NCBI GenBank assembly: GCA_964454005.1
Contig: CAYVQE010000001.1
Span: 1 to 64,000, forward strand
Origin: CAYVQE01 sp964454005
GTDB lineage: Bacteria; Myxococcota; B64-G9
Direction of reading: 5' to 3'
DNA: 64,000 bases
The position numbers were made by a program, and so were the translations under genes. The notes beneath the pieces are model-generated. The model was not told where the DNA came from. It saw only the letters and a list, made by a program, of their open reading frames with translations, and did not search any database. The first letter of the stretch is position 1. Each line of letters opens with the position of its first letter. Shown in pieces: positions 33,780 through 44,060 of this stretch.

Positions 33780-36488
33780 ATGAGACGGAGAGCGTGGTTG
33801 GTGGTTCCCTGGATGGTGGTGCTGACCGGTCTGCTCGGCGTGGTCGGTTGCAACATACAATCCGATCCCTATAGCTGTCAGGTCGACGCGGACTGCATGA
33901 GCCCGCAGCAGTGCGTCGACGGCCAATGCCTGGCCGAGGGCGATCGCGACATCGAGGTGGCCGACAACGTGCGCTGGATGGAGAAGCACGCCGGTTTCCG
34001 CTCGGTCGACGTCGAGCCCGATCGATTGGTGTTCACTTTCGACGGTCCGGCCGCGAACTACGACGTGGAAGAGGGCTATATCATCGTCGGCAAGGGCATG
34101 GACGGCCACACCGGCTACCTGCGCCACGTCGAGCGCAAGCTGGTCGACGGCAACGTCATGATCCTGGAGACCACGCCGGCCAGCCTGTTCGAGGCGGTCT
34201 CGGGCGAGTGGACCCGGCGCTTCAGCCTGCACGACGGCGAGCTGGTCTACTTCGAAAGCCCCATCGGGCTGACCTTGAACGACGTGCAGCTCGCCCCGGC
34301 CGACGCCGGCGGCGGGCTGCGCCAGCTCGAGCAGCCGGCGTACAGCGGTCGGGTCAACCTGGCCGGTCGCGAGCTGTTCTCGGAACGCTTCGAGGTCTCC
34401 TGCGGCGGCGACAACTGCGTCGCCGGTTCCTGCCAGTGCAACGCCAGCCCGGACTGCCCCAGCGGCTACCAGTGCGATCAGGCCGACTGCGATCCGGACA
34501 ACGAGATCGACGACGAGAAGTACAAGGGTGTCTGCCGCCTGATCGGCCAGTCGACCGCCTTCGTCGAGATCAAGCTCGAGTTCGTCGAGCCCAGCTACGT
34601 GCAGCTCGACCCCGAGTTCGAGATCACCACCAAGAGCAGCTGGCTGGGCTTCGGCGGGCTGAAGAAGTTCAAGATCGCCGCCGGCGCCGACTTCGAGACC
34701 AACATTAACGTCAAGGCCTCGGCCGAGGCCGGCGCCTCGTACTCCAACGAGGTCGAGCTGCTCACCCTGTCGAAGGACATCTGGTTCGCCCTGGGCTGGC
34801 TGCCGGTCAACGTGCAGATCGAGTTCAAGTTCCTCGGCGGCTACTCGCTGGAGCTGATTGTTGGCGGCGCGGTGACCACCGGCTTCGACGTGTCGGCCGA
34901 CCTGTCCATCGGTGCCGAGTGGCGTTCCGAGTGGGACGACGGGGCCGAGGACGAGTGGCGGCCGTTCGCCACCCGCAACTGGCAGAAGAACTTCCACGAG
35001 CCGCAATGGGAGGCCCACGGCGAGGTCACCGCGCGCGTATGGCTCAAGCCGGTGGTGGCTTTCAAGCTGTACCACCAAGTGGGCCCCGAGATCGTGGTCC
35101 AGCCGCGGCTCAACGCCACCTTCCACTTCCTGCCCAAGGTCTGCTGGGAGGTCTGGGTCGACATCATGGCCGAGCTGAACCTGCGCTTCGGCTTCTTCGA
35201 GGATCTGGGTCTGGGTCCGGTCGGCTGGACCATGGTCGACAATCGGCCCGAGGGTCAGGGTCGCGACGCGGACGCCTGGTTCCTGTTCGACCCGTGGTGG
35301 CTGTACAACAACTGCAGCTGCGAGCCGGAGCACGACCACCAGGTGTGCTACGACGACAAGGTGCACTGGGCCGACGCCTGTGACGTGGTCGACGAGTCGG
35401 CCGCCGGGCTGGTCGAGGACTGTCCGGCCCAGGGCCAGAAGTGCGTCGACGCGCAGTGCGTGCCGGACGGCTTCGGCGACCTGGCCGGGCTGATCAAGGA
35501 CGCCCAGACCGAGGAGCCCATAGAGGGCGCCAGCATCGAGATCTACCAGCGCGACGATCTGCTCGACACGCTGACGTCGGGCGCTGACGGGCGCTACAGC
35601 AAGACCCACTTGGAGGTCGGCAGCTATACCTTGGAGGTCGACAAGGAGGGCTACCTGCCGGCGACGGTGGTGGTCAACATCCTCGACGGCGAGGTGACCG
35701 AGGTCACGCCGTTGCGCAAGCTGCCGGAGGACTGCGAGGGCAACGGCACGGCGTCGGGCCAGATCGTCAATGCGGTGACCGGCGAGGGCGTGCCGGCGCA
35801 CATCGAGTTCCGCGCCGGCGTGGACGTGAAGGAAGGCGATGTGGTCGGCGAAACCGACGCCGACGCCGACGGCTTCTACACGGTCGAGCTGCCGTCGGGC
35901 AACTACACCGGAGAGGTCAATTACAGCAACTTCGCCACCGGCTGGTTCGACATCGTGGTCTGCGGTCCGGATGATTGGCCGGACCAGAACGCGGCCATCT
36001 CGCCGCTGGATGACGGCAACTGGCGCATCGTGTTGACCTGGGGCGAGAACCCGCCGGACCTGGACTTGCACTGCGTGACCCCGACGATCGAGGGCCAGCA
36101 GCACCACATCTTCTACCGGACGGCCTGCCGCGGCAGCCGCGACGAGGCGCCGTATGCGGACCTGGACGTGGACGACCGCAACAGCTTCGGGCCGGAGACG
36201 GTGACGATCGCTGATCTGCGCTCGGGCGACTACACCTTCCACGTGCACAACTACGGCGGTGAGAACGAGGACGAGCCGGGCACGTTGGCCGGCTCGTACG
36301 CGCGGGTGCAGGTGTACAACCCGGAGGGCTTCCGGGTGCGGGCGTTCAACGTCAGCGCGGGTGGCTTCTGGTGGCATGCGTTCACGCTGACGGGGCCGGA
36401 CGGTGACGTCAGTCAGGGCGCCAGCTGCCCCGGCGGTGCGTGCACCAACCCGGCGGACTACGACCCGCCGGCCTGCTTCCCGCAGTAG
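33780..36488 (+). CDS. Large surface lipoprotein with carboxypeptidase-regulatory-like and YfaP-type domains
   Basis: 902 residues; ATG 33780 behind GAGAGAGGAG. Lipobox TGLLGVVGC, then the Cys/Asp motif CQVDADCMSPQQCVDGQC. A long beta-rich middle (residues about 50-540) of unknown family contains another Cys-rich knot (CNASPDCPSGYQCDQADC). Then two transthyretin-like/CarboxypepD_reg domains (about 590-665: LIKDAQTEEPIEGASIEIY; about 675-745: GQIVNAVTGEGVPAHIEF) and a final YfaP/DUF2135-type domain (WRIVLTWGENPPDLDLHC ... FHVHNYGG). Likely anchored in the outer membrane and exposed. Ends in a strong terminator. Confidence 0.8.
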   Translation: MRRRAWLVVPWMVVLTGLLGVVGCNIQSDPYSCQVDADCMSPQQCVDGQCLAEGDRDIEVADNVRWMEKHAGFRSVDVEPDRLVFTFDGPAANYDVEEGYIIVGKGMDGHTGYLRHVERKLVDGNVMILETTPASLFEAVSGEWTRRFSLHDGELVYFESPIGLTLNDVQLAPADAGGGLRQLEQPAYSGRVNLAGRELFSERFEVSCGGDNCVAGSCQCNASPDCPSGYQCDQADCDPDNEIDDEKYKGVCRLIGQSTAFVEIKLEFVEPSYVQLDPEFEITTKSSWLGFGGLKKFKIAAGADFETNINVKASAEAGASYSNEVELLTLSKDIWFALGWLPVNVQIEFKFLGGYSLELIVGGAVTTGFDVSADLSIGAEWRSEWDDGAEDEWRPFATRNWQKNFHEPQWEAHGEVTARVWLKPVVAFKLYHQVGPEIVVQPRLNATFHFLPKVCWEVWVDIMAELNLRFGFFEDLGLGPVGWTMVDNRPEGQGRDADAWFLFDPWWLYNNCSCEPEHDHQVCYDDKVHWADACDVVDESAAGLVEDCPAQGQKCVDAQCVPDGFGDLAGLIKDAQTEEPIEGASIEIYQRDDLLDTLTSGADGRYSKTHLEVGSYTLEVDKEGYLPATVVVNILDGEVTEVTPLRKLPEDCEGNGTASGQIVNAVTGEGVPAHIEFRAGVDVKEGDVVGETDADADGFYTVELPSGNYTGEVNYSNFATGWFDIVVCGPDDWPDQNAAISPLDDGNWRIVLTWGENPPDLDLHCVTPTIEGQQHHIFYRTACRGSRDEAPYADLDVDDRNSFGPETVTIADLRSGDYTFHVHNYGGENEDEPGTLAGSYARVQVYNPEGFRVRAFNVSAGGFWWHAFTLTGPDGDVSQGASCPGGACTNPADYDPPACFPQ

Positions 36489-36502
36489 CGGTACCAAGGC
36501 AT

Positions 36503-36540
36503 GGCGGGGCCGGAGACGCGTGCTCCGGCCCCGCCTTTTT
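36503..36540 (+). terminator. Intrinsic terminator after the large lipoprotein
   Basis: GGCGGGGCCGGAG (36503-36515), loop ACGCGTG, CTCCGGCCCCGCC (36523-36535), then TTTTT. A perfect 13-bp stem with a T-run. Confidence 0.9.
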
Positions 36541-36582
36541 CTCTGGGCGGCGGTTCGACGCCGCCGGGAGGCGGAACAGGAT

Positions 36583-37431
36583 ATGGTTTCGATTCGACGC
36601 GTAAAGGCGACCGACGGCATCTGGGCCGCCCTGTTGGTGCTGGGACTGCTCGGTCTGTGCGGTCCTGGCTGTTCCTCGGGCGGCAACGGCAACGGCGATT
36701 GCACGACGGACGAGGATTGCCCCTTTCCCCAAGCATGCATCGACGGGGTGTGCGTTGGCGGGGAGCCGGATGGTGGCCAGGATGGCAACGGTGGCGACGA
36801 CGATGCGCCGCCCTGCGACCTGGACTGTCCTTCGGGTACCGACTGCTTCTGGGACGGTGAGCACCTGGCGATGTATTGCGTCGACGGCGAGGGCAATCGC
36901 CAGGGGCCCGGTCGCGATTACCACGAGAACGGCAACGTGGCCGCGGAGTACAGTTACGACGAAGACGGCGAGGTTCACGGCGACACCACCCACTACTACG
37001 AGGACGGAACAGTGCGTGCCGAGGGCCACTACGAGCACGGCGTCGAGGATGGCACCTTCACCTCGTACTACGAGGACGGCACCCCAAAGCAGCAGGGCGA
37101 GTACAAGGACGGCCAGCTCGACGGGCCTTTTACCTCCTGGCATCCCAACGGCCAGAAGTCGGCCGAGGGGGAGAACAAGAACGGCTGGCCGCACGGACCC
37201 TGGACCTTTTGGTATGACAACGGCCAGGTCGAAAGGGAAGGCTCCTACCACTACGGCTCGGAGTGCGGCCTGTGGATCTACTACTGGGAGAACGGCCAGA
37301 AGAAGCAAGAAGGCCGCTATTACGGCAACGGCATGTGCGGCACCTGGACCAGCTGGGACGAGCAGGGCAACGAGACGGACACCGATGAGTACGATCTCTG
37401 CCCGGATGGCCCGCTGTGCCCCGAAGAGTGA
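36583..37431 (+). CDS. MORN_2-repeat lipoprotein
   Basis: 282 residues from ATG 36583. Lipobox LLGLCGPGC, a Gly/Asn/Asp spacer with CTTDEDCPFPQACIDGVC, then eight MORN_2 units such as GDTTHYYEDGTVRAEGHYEH and GPFTSWHPNGQKSAEGENKN. Same architecture as the protein at 32381 but lipid-anchored and shorter, so the two are paralogues flanking the large lipoprotein. 21 bp before the next lipoprotein gene. Confidence 0.82.
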   Translation: MVSIRRVKATDGIWAALLVLGLLGLCGPGCSSGGNGNGDCTTDEDCPFPQACIDGVCVGGEPDGGQDGNGGDDDAPPCDLDCPSGTDCFWDGEHLAMYCVDGEGNRQGPGRDYHENGNVAAEYSYDEDGEVHGDTTHYYEDGTVRAEGHYEHGVEDGTFTSYYEDGTPKQQGEYKDGQLDGPFTSWHPNGQKSAEGENKNGWPHGPWTFWYDNGQVEREGSYHYGSECGLWIYYWENGQKKQEGRYYGNGMCGTWTSWDEQGNETDTDEYDLCPDGPLCPEE

Positions 37432-37452
37432 GCCTGCGAGGAGATTGCAAGC

Positions 37453-37788
37453 ATGCGCAAGCTGATGACGATCTGGCCCCTGTTGCTGGCCCTGGCCACC
37501 GTGCTGGCTTTCGGCTGCGGCGGTGACGGCGACGGCTCGGACGGTGGCAGCGACGATCCGATCAAGGAGATGTGCGGCGAAGACCCCTGGTGCTATGTCG
37601 AGGAACTGATCGAGATCGGCGATCCCGATCGCTGCGAGGACGTGCTGCAGTACTGGGACGACCAGGACGGCGGCATGGTGGGCGAGTGCTATTTCCAGAT
37701 CGCCCAGAACACCGGCGACTGCGATCTGTGCGATCGGATCGAGAAGGCCGACCTGCGGGCCTCCTGCCGAGACTACGTCTGCGATTGA
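37453..37788 (+). CDS. Small Cys-rich lipoprotein
   Basis: 111 residues. Signal peptide with lipobox ALATVLAFGC, a Gly/Asp spacer, then a compact acidic domain with eight Cys (EMCGEDPWCYVEELIEIG, DRCEDVLQYW, GDCDLCDRI, SCRDYVCD), presumably a disulphide-bonded fold in the envelope. No family recognised. Probably co-transcribed with the MORN_2 lipoprotein. Confidence 0.7.
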   Translation: MRKLMTIWPLLLALATVLAFGCGGDGDGSDGGSDDPIKEMCGEDPWCYVEELIEIGDPDRCEDVLQYWDDQDGGMVGECYFQIAQNTGDCDLCDRIEKADLRASCRDYVCD

Positions 37789-37882
37789 CCGAAGCGGTCC
37801 CGAGACCCTTTCCCCGACTCGATAGCCTTCCGCCCGCACAACCCGTGCCCCTTATCCCGGTGCGGCAGCTTCCCCGCGGCGC

Positions 37883-37911
37883 TTGATTTCCACCCTCGGC
37901 TGGGGTACGTT
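37883..37911 (+). promoter_or_regulatory. Promoter of guaBA
   Basis: TTGATT (37883-37888), 17-bp spacer, TACGTT (37906-37911), 30 bp before ATG 37941, which has GGACCGGGAG upstream. Confidence 0.4.
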
Positions 37912-37940
37912 CCGGCAACCGATGAGGACCGGGAGCTTCA

Positions 37941-39404
<1,464 letters not shown>

Positions 39405-39419
39405 CCCCGGGAGGCGGCG

Positions 39420-40973
39420 ATGCGCACGCCGGATGACGATCGCATTCTGGTCCTCGATTTCGGCTCGCAGTATACCCAGCTCATCGCCCGTCGCATCCGC
39501 GAGCAACGCGTATACTGCGAGATCCATCCGTACGACCTGTCGTTGGAGCGGGTCCGGGCATTCGCCCCCAACGGGGTGGTGCTGTCGGGCAGCCCGCTCA
39601 ACGTCTATGCCGCCGACGCCCCGCGCTGCGAGCCCGGGGTGCTGGAACTGGGCGTGCCGGTGCTGGGCATCTGCTACGGCCTGCAGCTGCTGATGCAGAT
39701 GCAGGGCGGCCGGGTGGCCGCGGCCCAGCAACGCGAGTACGGCCGGGCCAATGTGACGGTGGACGAGCCCCGGGGGTTGTTCCAGGGCCTCGGCGCCGAC
39801 GGGCCGGTCGACGTGTGGATGAGCCACGGCGACCGGGTCGACGAGCTGCCGCCGGGCTTCATCCCGCTGGCCCATAGCCGCAACTCGCCCAATGCGGCGG
39901 TGGCCAACCTGGAGCGCGGCTGGTACGGGGTGCAGTTCCATCCCGAGGTGGTGCACACGCCGCGGGGCGAGGAGATCCTTGCCAACTTCCTGTTCGGTAT
40001 CTGCGGTTGCCGGCCGAGCTGGACCATGAGCTCGTTCGTCGAGCGCGAGGTGGGCGCGCTGCGCCAACGGTTGGGAGAAGACCACGTGGTGTGCGCCCTG
40101 TCGGGCGGGGTCGATTCCTCGGTGGTGGCCGCCTTGCTGCACCGGGCGATCGGCCGGCAGCTGCACTGCATTTTCGTCGACAACGGGCTGCTGCGCAAGG
40201 GAGAGGCCGCCCAGGTCGAGGAGGTCTTCGGGCGCCACTTCGGCATGGAGCTGACGGTGGTGCGGACCGCCGAGCGGTTCCTGGAGGCGCTCGCCGGGGT
40301 CAGCGATCCGGAGCGCAAGCGCAAGATCATCGGCCAGGAGTTCATCCGGGTGTTCGAGCAGCAGGCCGACCAGCTGCCGGCCTGTCGCTACCTGGCCCAG
40401 GGCACCCTGTATCCGGACGTGATCGAGTCGGTGTCGGTGCGCGGTCCATCGGCCACCATCAAGAGCCACCACAACGTTGGCGGGCTTCCCGAGCACATGC
40501 AGCTCGAGCTGATCGAGCCGCTGCGCGAGCTGTTCAAGGACGAGGTGCGACGGGTGGGCGAGACCCTGGGCCTGCCGCACCAGCTGGTCCAGCGCCAGCC
40601 CTTTCCGGGACCGGGCTTGGGCATCCGCTGCATCGGAACCATCGATGGCGCGCGGCTGGCGGTGCTGCGCGAGGCTGATCATATCCTGCAGGAGGAGCTG
40701 CTCAGCTCGGGCACCCTGGATCAGACCTGGCAGGCCTTCGCCGTCTTGCTGCCGGTGCGCTCGGTGGGGGTGATGGGCGACGAACGCACCTATGACGAGA
40801 CCATCGTCATCCGGGCCATCACCAGCCGAGACGGCATGACCGCCGACTGGGCCCGCTTGCCCTACGAGGTGCTGGCCGCGGCCTCCAATCGCATCATCAA
40901 CGAGGTCCAGGGGGCCAACCGGGTCCTGTACGACATCTCGTCCAAGCCGCCGGCGACCATCGAGTGGGAGTGA
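39420..40973 (+). CDS. guaA: GMP synthase (glutamine-hydrolysing)
   Basis: 517 residues. Class I glutamine amidotransferase domain with the catalytic Cys in VLGICYGLQLL (about residue 85) and the His-Glu pair in GVQFHPEVVHT; then the ATP-pyrophosphatase loop ALSGGVDSSVVAALLH and the dimerisation domain ending KPPATIEWE. Converts XMP to GMP with glutamine and ATP. ATG 39420 has GGGAGGCG upstream. Confidence 0.97.
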   Translation: MRTPDDDRILVLDFGSQYTQLIARRIREQRVYCEIHPYDLSLERVRAFAPNGVVLSGSPLNVYAADAPRCEPGVLELGVPVLGICYGLQLLMQMQGGRVAAAQQREYGRANVTVDEPRGLFQGLGADGPVDVWMSHGDRVDELPPGFIPLAHSRNSPNAAVANLERGWYGVQFHPEVVHTPRGEEILANFLFGICGCRPSWTMSSFVEREVGALRQRLGEDHVVCALSGGVDSSVVAALLHRAIGRQLHCIFVDNGLLRKGEAAQVEEVFGRHFGMELTVVRTAERFLEALAGVSDPERKRKIIGQEFIRVFEQQADQLPACRYLAQGTLYPDVIESVSVRGPSATIKSHHNVGGLPEHMQLELIEPLRELFKDEVRRVGETLGLPHQLVQRQPFPGPGLGIRCIGTIDGARLAVLREADHILQEELLSSGTLDQTWQAFAVLLPVRSVGVMGDERTYDETIVIRAITSRDGMTADWARLPYEVLAAASNRIINEVQGANRVLYDISSKPPATIEWE

Positions 40974-41059
40974 TTATTCTTCCATCGGCGCCGGGTTGGG
41001 TGAATGATCCGAACCGCCGGCCCGTCTCTACTCCCGGGATCAGAGCGTGGTGCACCGGG

Positions 41060-41087
41060 TTGACAGAAAGCCAAGACACATGATAAA
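41060..41087 (+). promoter_or_regulatory. Promoter of the LPP20/FlgT/FecR-like gene set
   Basis: TTGACA (41060-41065), 16-bp spacer, GATAAA (41082-41087), 48 bp upstream of ATG 41136. The -35 is perfect; the surrounding DNA is unusually AT-rich for this genome. Confidence 0.5.
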
Positions 41088-41135
41088 AGTCCGAAAATAT
41101 TTCGAAAAGTGCGGCTATTCCATCAGGAGGGTCCG

Positions 41136-41975
41136 ATGAGGATCGACAGATGCTTCGGCTGGCTGACCGTCCCGTGCCTGGTCTGCGCCGCCGGGTTGGC
41201 GCTGGCGCAGGACGCCGGCGAGTCCGACAAGGTGACCGAAGGCGATTTGAAGCTCGATCATGGTCAGGTCGACTGGACCGAGAGGACCATCACCGCTACC
41301 GGCAGCGGGGCGCCGGATCTCAAGGCGGCCAACGTGGCCGTGGCCCGGCTGGGTGCCGAGCGGGTGGCCAAGCTCGACGCCCTGCGCAACATCCTCGAGA
41401 CTCTGAAGGGGGTACGGGTCAACAGCGATGTCACCGTCAAGAACGAGATGGTGACCTCGTCGGAGATGCGCACCAAGATCGAAGGCGTGGCGCGCAAGTT
41501 CAAGGTGCTCAAGACCAAGTACTACTCCGATGGCGGTGTCGACCTGGTGGTGCAGATGTCGCTGGACGGTCCGCTGGCGAGCACCTTGCTGGACGCGGGC
41601 GACAAGACCGACCAGGTGCCCACCAGCGGCAGCGCCAAGAACACCGGGCTGGTCGTCGACGCCCGTGGCATGAAGTTGTTGCCGGCGCTGGCGCCCAAGC
41701 TGCTGGACGAGAGCGGGCGGGTGATCTACAGCCCGGCGTTTCTCACCGAGGCTGCGCTGCAGAGCCAGGGGGTGGTGGGCTACTACCGCGACCTGGAAGC
41801 GGCAAAGAAGGCCGACCGGATTGGCAACAAGCCGCTGGTGCTCAAGGCGCTCAAGACCGACGATGCGGCCAAGTCGAACGTCGTGCTGTCCAATGCCGAC
41901 GCCGAGCGGCTGCGCAATCCGGACACCGACTTGAAGTACCTGACAGAGGGCCGGGTCATCATCGTCATCGATTGA
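41136..41975 (+). CDS. Exported LPP20-like protein
   Basis: 279 residues from ATG 41136 (AGGAGG upstream). Signal peptide CFGWLTVPCLVCAAGLALAQ. The segment TITATGSGAPDLKAANVAVA, then AKLDALRNILETLKGVRVNS and a beta-rich part (KYYSDGGVDLVVQMSLDG) follow the LPP20/DUF400-like periplasmic fold, in which the first two motifs form a helix-strand pair. No lipobox. First gene of a three-gene set with a FlgT-like and a FecR-domain protein; together they may form an envelope complex. Function not known. Confidence 0.7.
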   Translation: MRIDRCFGWLTVPCLVCAAGLALAQDAGESDKVTEGDLKLDHGQVDWTERTITATGSGAPDLKAANVAVARLGAERVAKLDALRNILETLKGVRVNSDVTVKNEMVTSSEMRTKIEGVARKFKVLKTKYYSDGGVDLVVQMSLDGPLASTLLDAGDKTDQVPTSGSAKNTGLVVDARGMKLLPALAPKLLDESGRVIYSPAFLTEAALQSQGVVGYYRDLEAAKKADRIGNKPLVLKALKTDDAAKSNVVLSNADAERLRNPDTDLKYLTEGRVIIVID

Positions 41976-42006
41976 CGATGGGTACCGGTTGAAGGAGAGG
42001 GAAGCC

Positions 42007-43203
42007 ATGAGATGCTCGCTTCTGGGCTGTGTTGCGGCGGCGCTGTTGCTGGCGGCTGGTTCGGCGGTGGCGGGTGAGGCCGAGACAATCGAGGTCCGCG
42101 GCGAGGCCGCCATCCTGGATGACGACGAGGCGGCGGCCCGCGACAAGGCTATCGACGACGCGCTGCGCAAAGCGGTCGAGTCGGCGGTCGGCACCATGAT
42201 CTCGTCCGAAACCATCACCGAAAACTACCAGCTGATCTCGGACCGCATCTACTCGCGGGCCAAGGGCTACGTCCAGTCGTACAAGATCCGCGACGAGCGC
42301 GAGGAGGACGGTGTCTACATCGTCGAGATCCGGGCTGAGGTGGCCATGGGCGCGGTGTCGAAAGACGTCGACGGGCTGGCCACGCTGCTGAAGCGCAAGA
42401 AGTACCCCAAGGTGCTGGTGCTGATCGCCGAGCAGAACATCGGCATGAACGGCCCCGCCTACTGGTGGGACAAGACCGGCCCCGTGTCGATGAGCATGCG
42501 CACGGTCGAGAACGCCCTGATGGAGAAGATGTCCGAGAAGGGCTTCTCCTTCGTCGACACCGAGGTGCTGAGCGGAAAGAAGTCGGTCAAGATGCCGGTG
42601 GCCAAGCTGTCCGACAAGCAGGCCCTGCGCATCGCCGACGTCACCGATGCCCAGATCATCGTGGTCGGCCAGGCTGTGGCCAAGGATCAGGGCAGCCTGG
42701 GCGATCGTTTCGGCGATTCGAACATCAAGACCCGTACCGCGCGGGCGGTGGTCAATGCCCGGGTGATCAACACCGACAACGGCCGGGTGATCGCCGTGGC
42801 GCAGATGGACAAGGGCAAGGGCTTCGGCATCGATGCCAAGCTGGCCGGCAACGCTGCGCTGAAAGACGTCGGCGAGGATCTGGCCGAGGAGCTGATCGAC
42901 AAGATCGCCAAGGCCTGGAGCCAGGATCTGGCCGGGGCCAACCGCGTGCGGATGACGGTCAAGGGGCTGCAGTCGTTCAGCCATCTGCGCTCGTTCATGA
43001 AGGTGTTGCGCAACCGTGTGCGTTCGGTGCAGGACGTGCGCAAGGACCGCTTCAGCAAGGGCATGGCGGTGCTGGAGATCGATCTCGAGGGCGACACCGA
43101 AGCGCTGGCCACCGAACTCGAGGCCAAGGACTTCGACGGTCAGTTCAAGATCGAGATCACCGACGTGACCAACAACGCCGTCGGCGTCAAGCTGCTGCCC
43201 TGA
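42007..43203 (+). CDS. FlgT-like exported protein
   Basis: 398 residues; GGAGAGGGAAG before ATG 42007. Signal peptide CSLLGCVAAALLLAAGSAVA. The N-terminal 130 residues (EAAARDKAIDDALRKAVESA, TITENYQLISDRIYSRAKGY) match the N-terminal domain of FlgT, the H-ring protein of Vibrio flagella; a middle domain follows (YPKVLVLIAEQNIGM; ADVTDAQIIVVGQAV) and a C-terminal domain with FSHLRSFMKVLRNRV. No flagellar genes are nearby, so the fold is probably used for another envelope assembly, as in many delta-proteobacteria. Confidence 0.75.
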   Translation: MRCSLLGCVAAALLLAAGSAVAGEAETIEVRGEAAILDDDEAAARDKAIDDALRKAVESAVGTMISSETITENYQLISDRIYSRAKGYVQSYKIRDEREEDGVYIVEIRAEVAMGAVSKDVDGLATLLKRKKYPKVLVLIAEQNIGMNGPAYWWDKTGPVSMSMRTVENALMEKMSEKGFSFVDTEVLSGKKSVKMPVAKLSDKQALRIADVTDAQIIVVGQAVAKDQGSLGDRFGDSNIKTRTARAVVNARVINTDNGRVIAVAQMDKGKGFGIDAKLAGNAALKDVGEDLAEELIDKIAKAWSQDLAGANRVRMTVKGLQSFSHLRSFMKVLRNRVRSVQDVRKDRFSKGMAVLEIDLEGDTEALATELEAKDFDGQFKIEITDVTNNAVGVKLLP

Positions 43204-43231
43204 GGGCGGGAGCGGCCGATTGGAGGGCCCC

Positions 43232-44032
43232 ATGAGGACCGAGATGATGTCGGGCCGGCTCCGCTGGCTGTTGGTGGCGGTGGCCTTGGGCCTGTTGGCG
43301 GCGCCCCTGGCCTCGGCCGCTGCGGGGGTGGCCAAGGTGACCCGGCTGCGGGGCAAGGTCGAGGTCAAATACGGCGAGAAGGGCAGCTTCGTGAAGGTGG
43401 GCAAAGGGGCTGCGCTCAAGTCCGGGGCGGTGTTGCGCACCGGCCGGCGCTCGCGGGTGGAGATCCGGTTGGCTGACAACAGCGTCATCCGGCTGGGCTC
43501 GAAGAGCGCCATGACCCTGAAGCAGGCCATGTTCAAGGGTTCGGACAAGAAGGTCCAGGCCCGGCTGTGGGGCGGCAAGGCCTATGCCCTGGTCAACGCC
43601 TTGACCGGAGATGACTCCAGCTTCGAGGTCAAGACCTCGACCGCGGTGGCCGGCGTGCGCGGCACCGCCTTCCGCATCAACGCCAACGAGGACAAGAGCA
43701 CCGTGGTGCGGGTCTATACCGGAGCGGTGGCCGTCTCCAACGCGCCGATCTACGCCAAGGCCGGCAAGCCGAAGCGCGAGGGCGCGTTCAAGATGCCGCG
43801 CCAGGGCGTCAAGCCGGGTGGGCCCGGCCGGGTCGAGGTGGCCGGGCCGAGCGAGGTGTCCAAAAAGGAGTGGGAAGAGATCGTGGCCAAGGCGATGCAG
43901 GAGGTGCGCGTCTCGGCATCCGGCGAGCTGTCGGCCCCGGTGGCCTTCGATCCGCAGAAAGACCTCGAGGACGAGTGGGTGGCCTGGAACAAGAAGCTCG
44001 ACGCCAAGATGAAGACCAAGCCCCACCCATGA
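43232..44032 (+). CDS. Exported FecR-domain protein
   Basis: 266 residues; GGAGGG before ATG 43232. Signal peptide RWLLVAVALGLLAAPLASA. Residues about 35-165 are a FecR domain: VTRLRGKVEVKYGEKG, RTGRRSRVEIRLADNSVIRL, LWGGKAYALVN and the characteristic FEVKTSTAVAGVRGTAFRI. There is no membrane helix after the signal peptide, so it is a periplasmic FecR-like binder rather than an anti-sigma regulator. A Lys/Pro-rich C-terminus follows. Third member of the envelope trio. Confidence 0.85.
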   Translation: MRTEMMSGRLRWLLVAVALGLLAAPLASAAAGVAKVTRLRGKVEVKYGEKGSFVKVGKGAALKSGAVLRTGRRSRVEIRLADNSVIRLGSKSAMTLKQAMFKGSDKKVQARLWGGKAYALVNALTGDDSSFEVKTSTAVAGVRGTAFRINANEDKSTVVRVYTGAVAVSNAPIYAKAGKPKREGAFKMPRQGVKPGGPGRVEVAGPSEVSKKEWEEIVAKAMQEVRVSASGELSAPVAFDPQKDLEDEWVAWNKKLDAKMKTKPHP

Positions 44033-44060
44033 GGCTCCCCGGCATCGATCACCGAATCGC

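Noticed and set aside
33741..36896. A very long open frame antisense to the large lipoprotein
   Set aside because: High GC keeps several frames open. The plus strand has the lipobox, domains and ribosome-binding site; the antisense product is a Val/Arg/His-rich shadow.
42007..43203. Calling the FlgT-like protein a flagellar protein
   Set aside because: No flagellar or motility gene occurs in the window and FlgT-like folds are widespread in non-flagellar envelope proteins.
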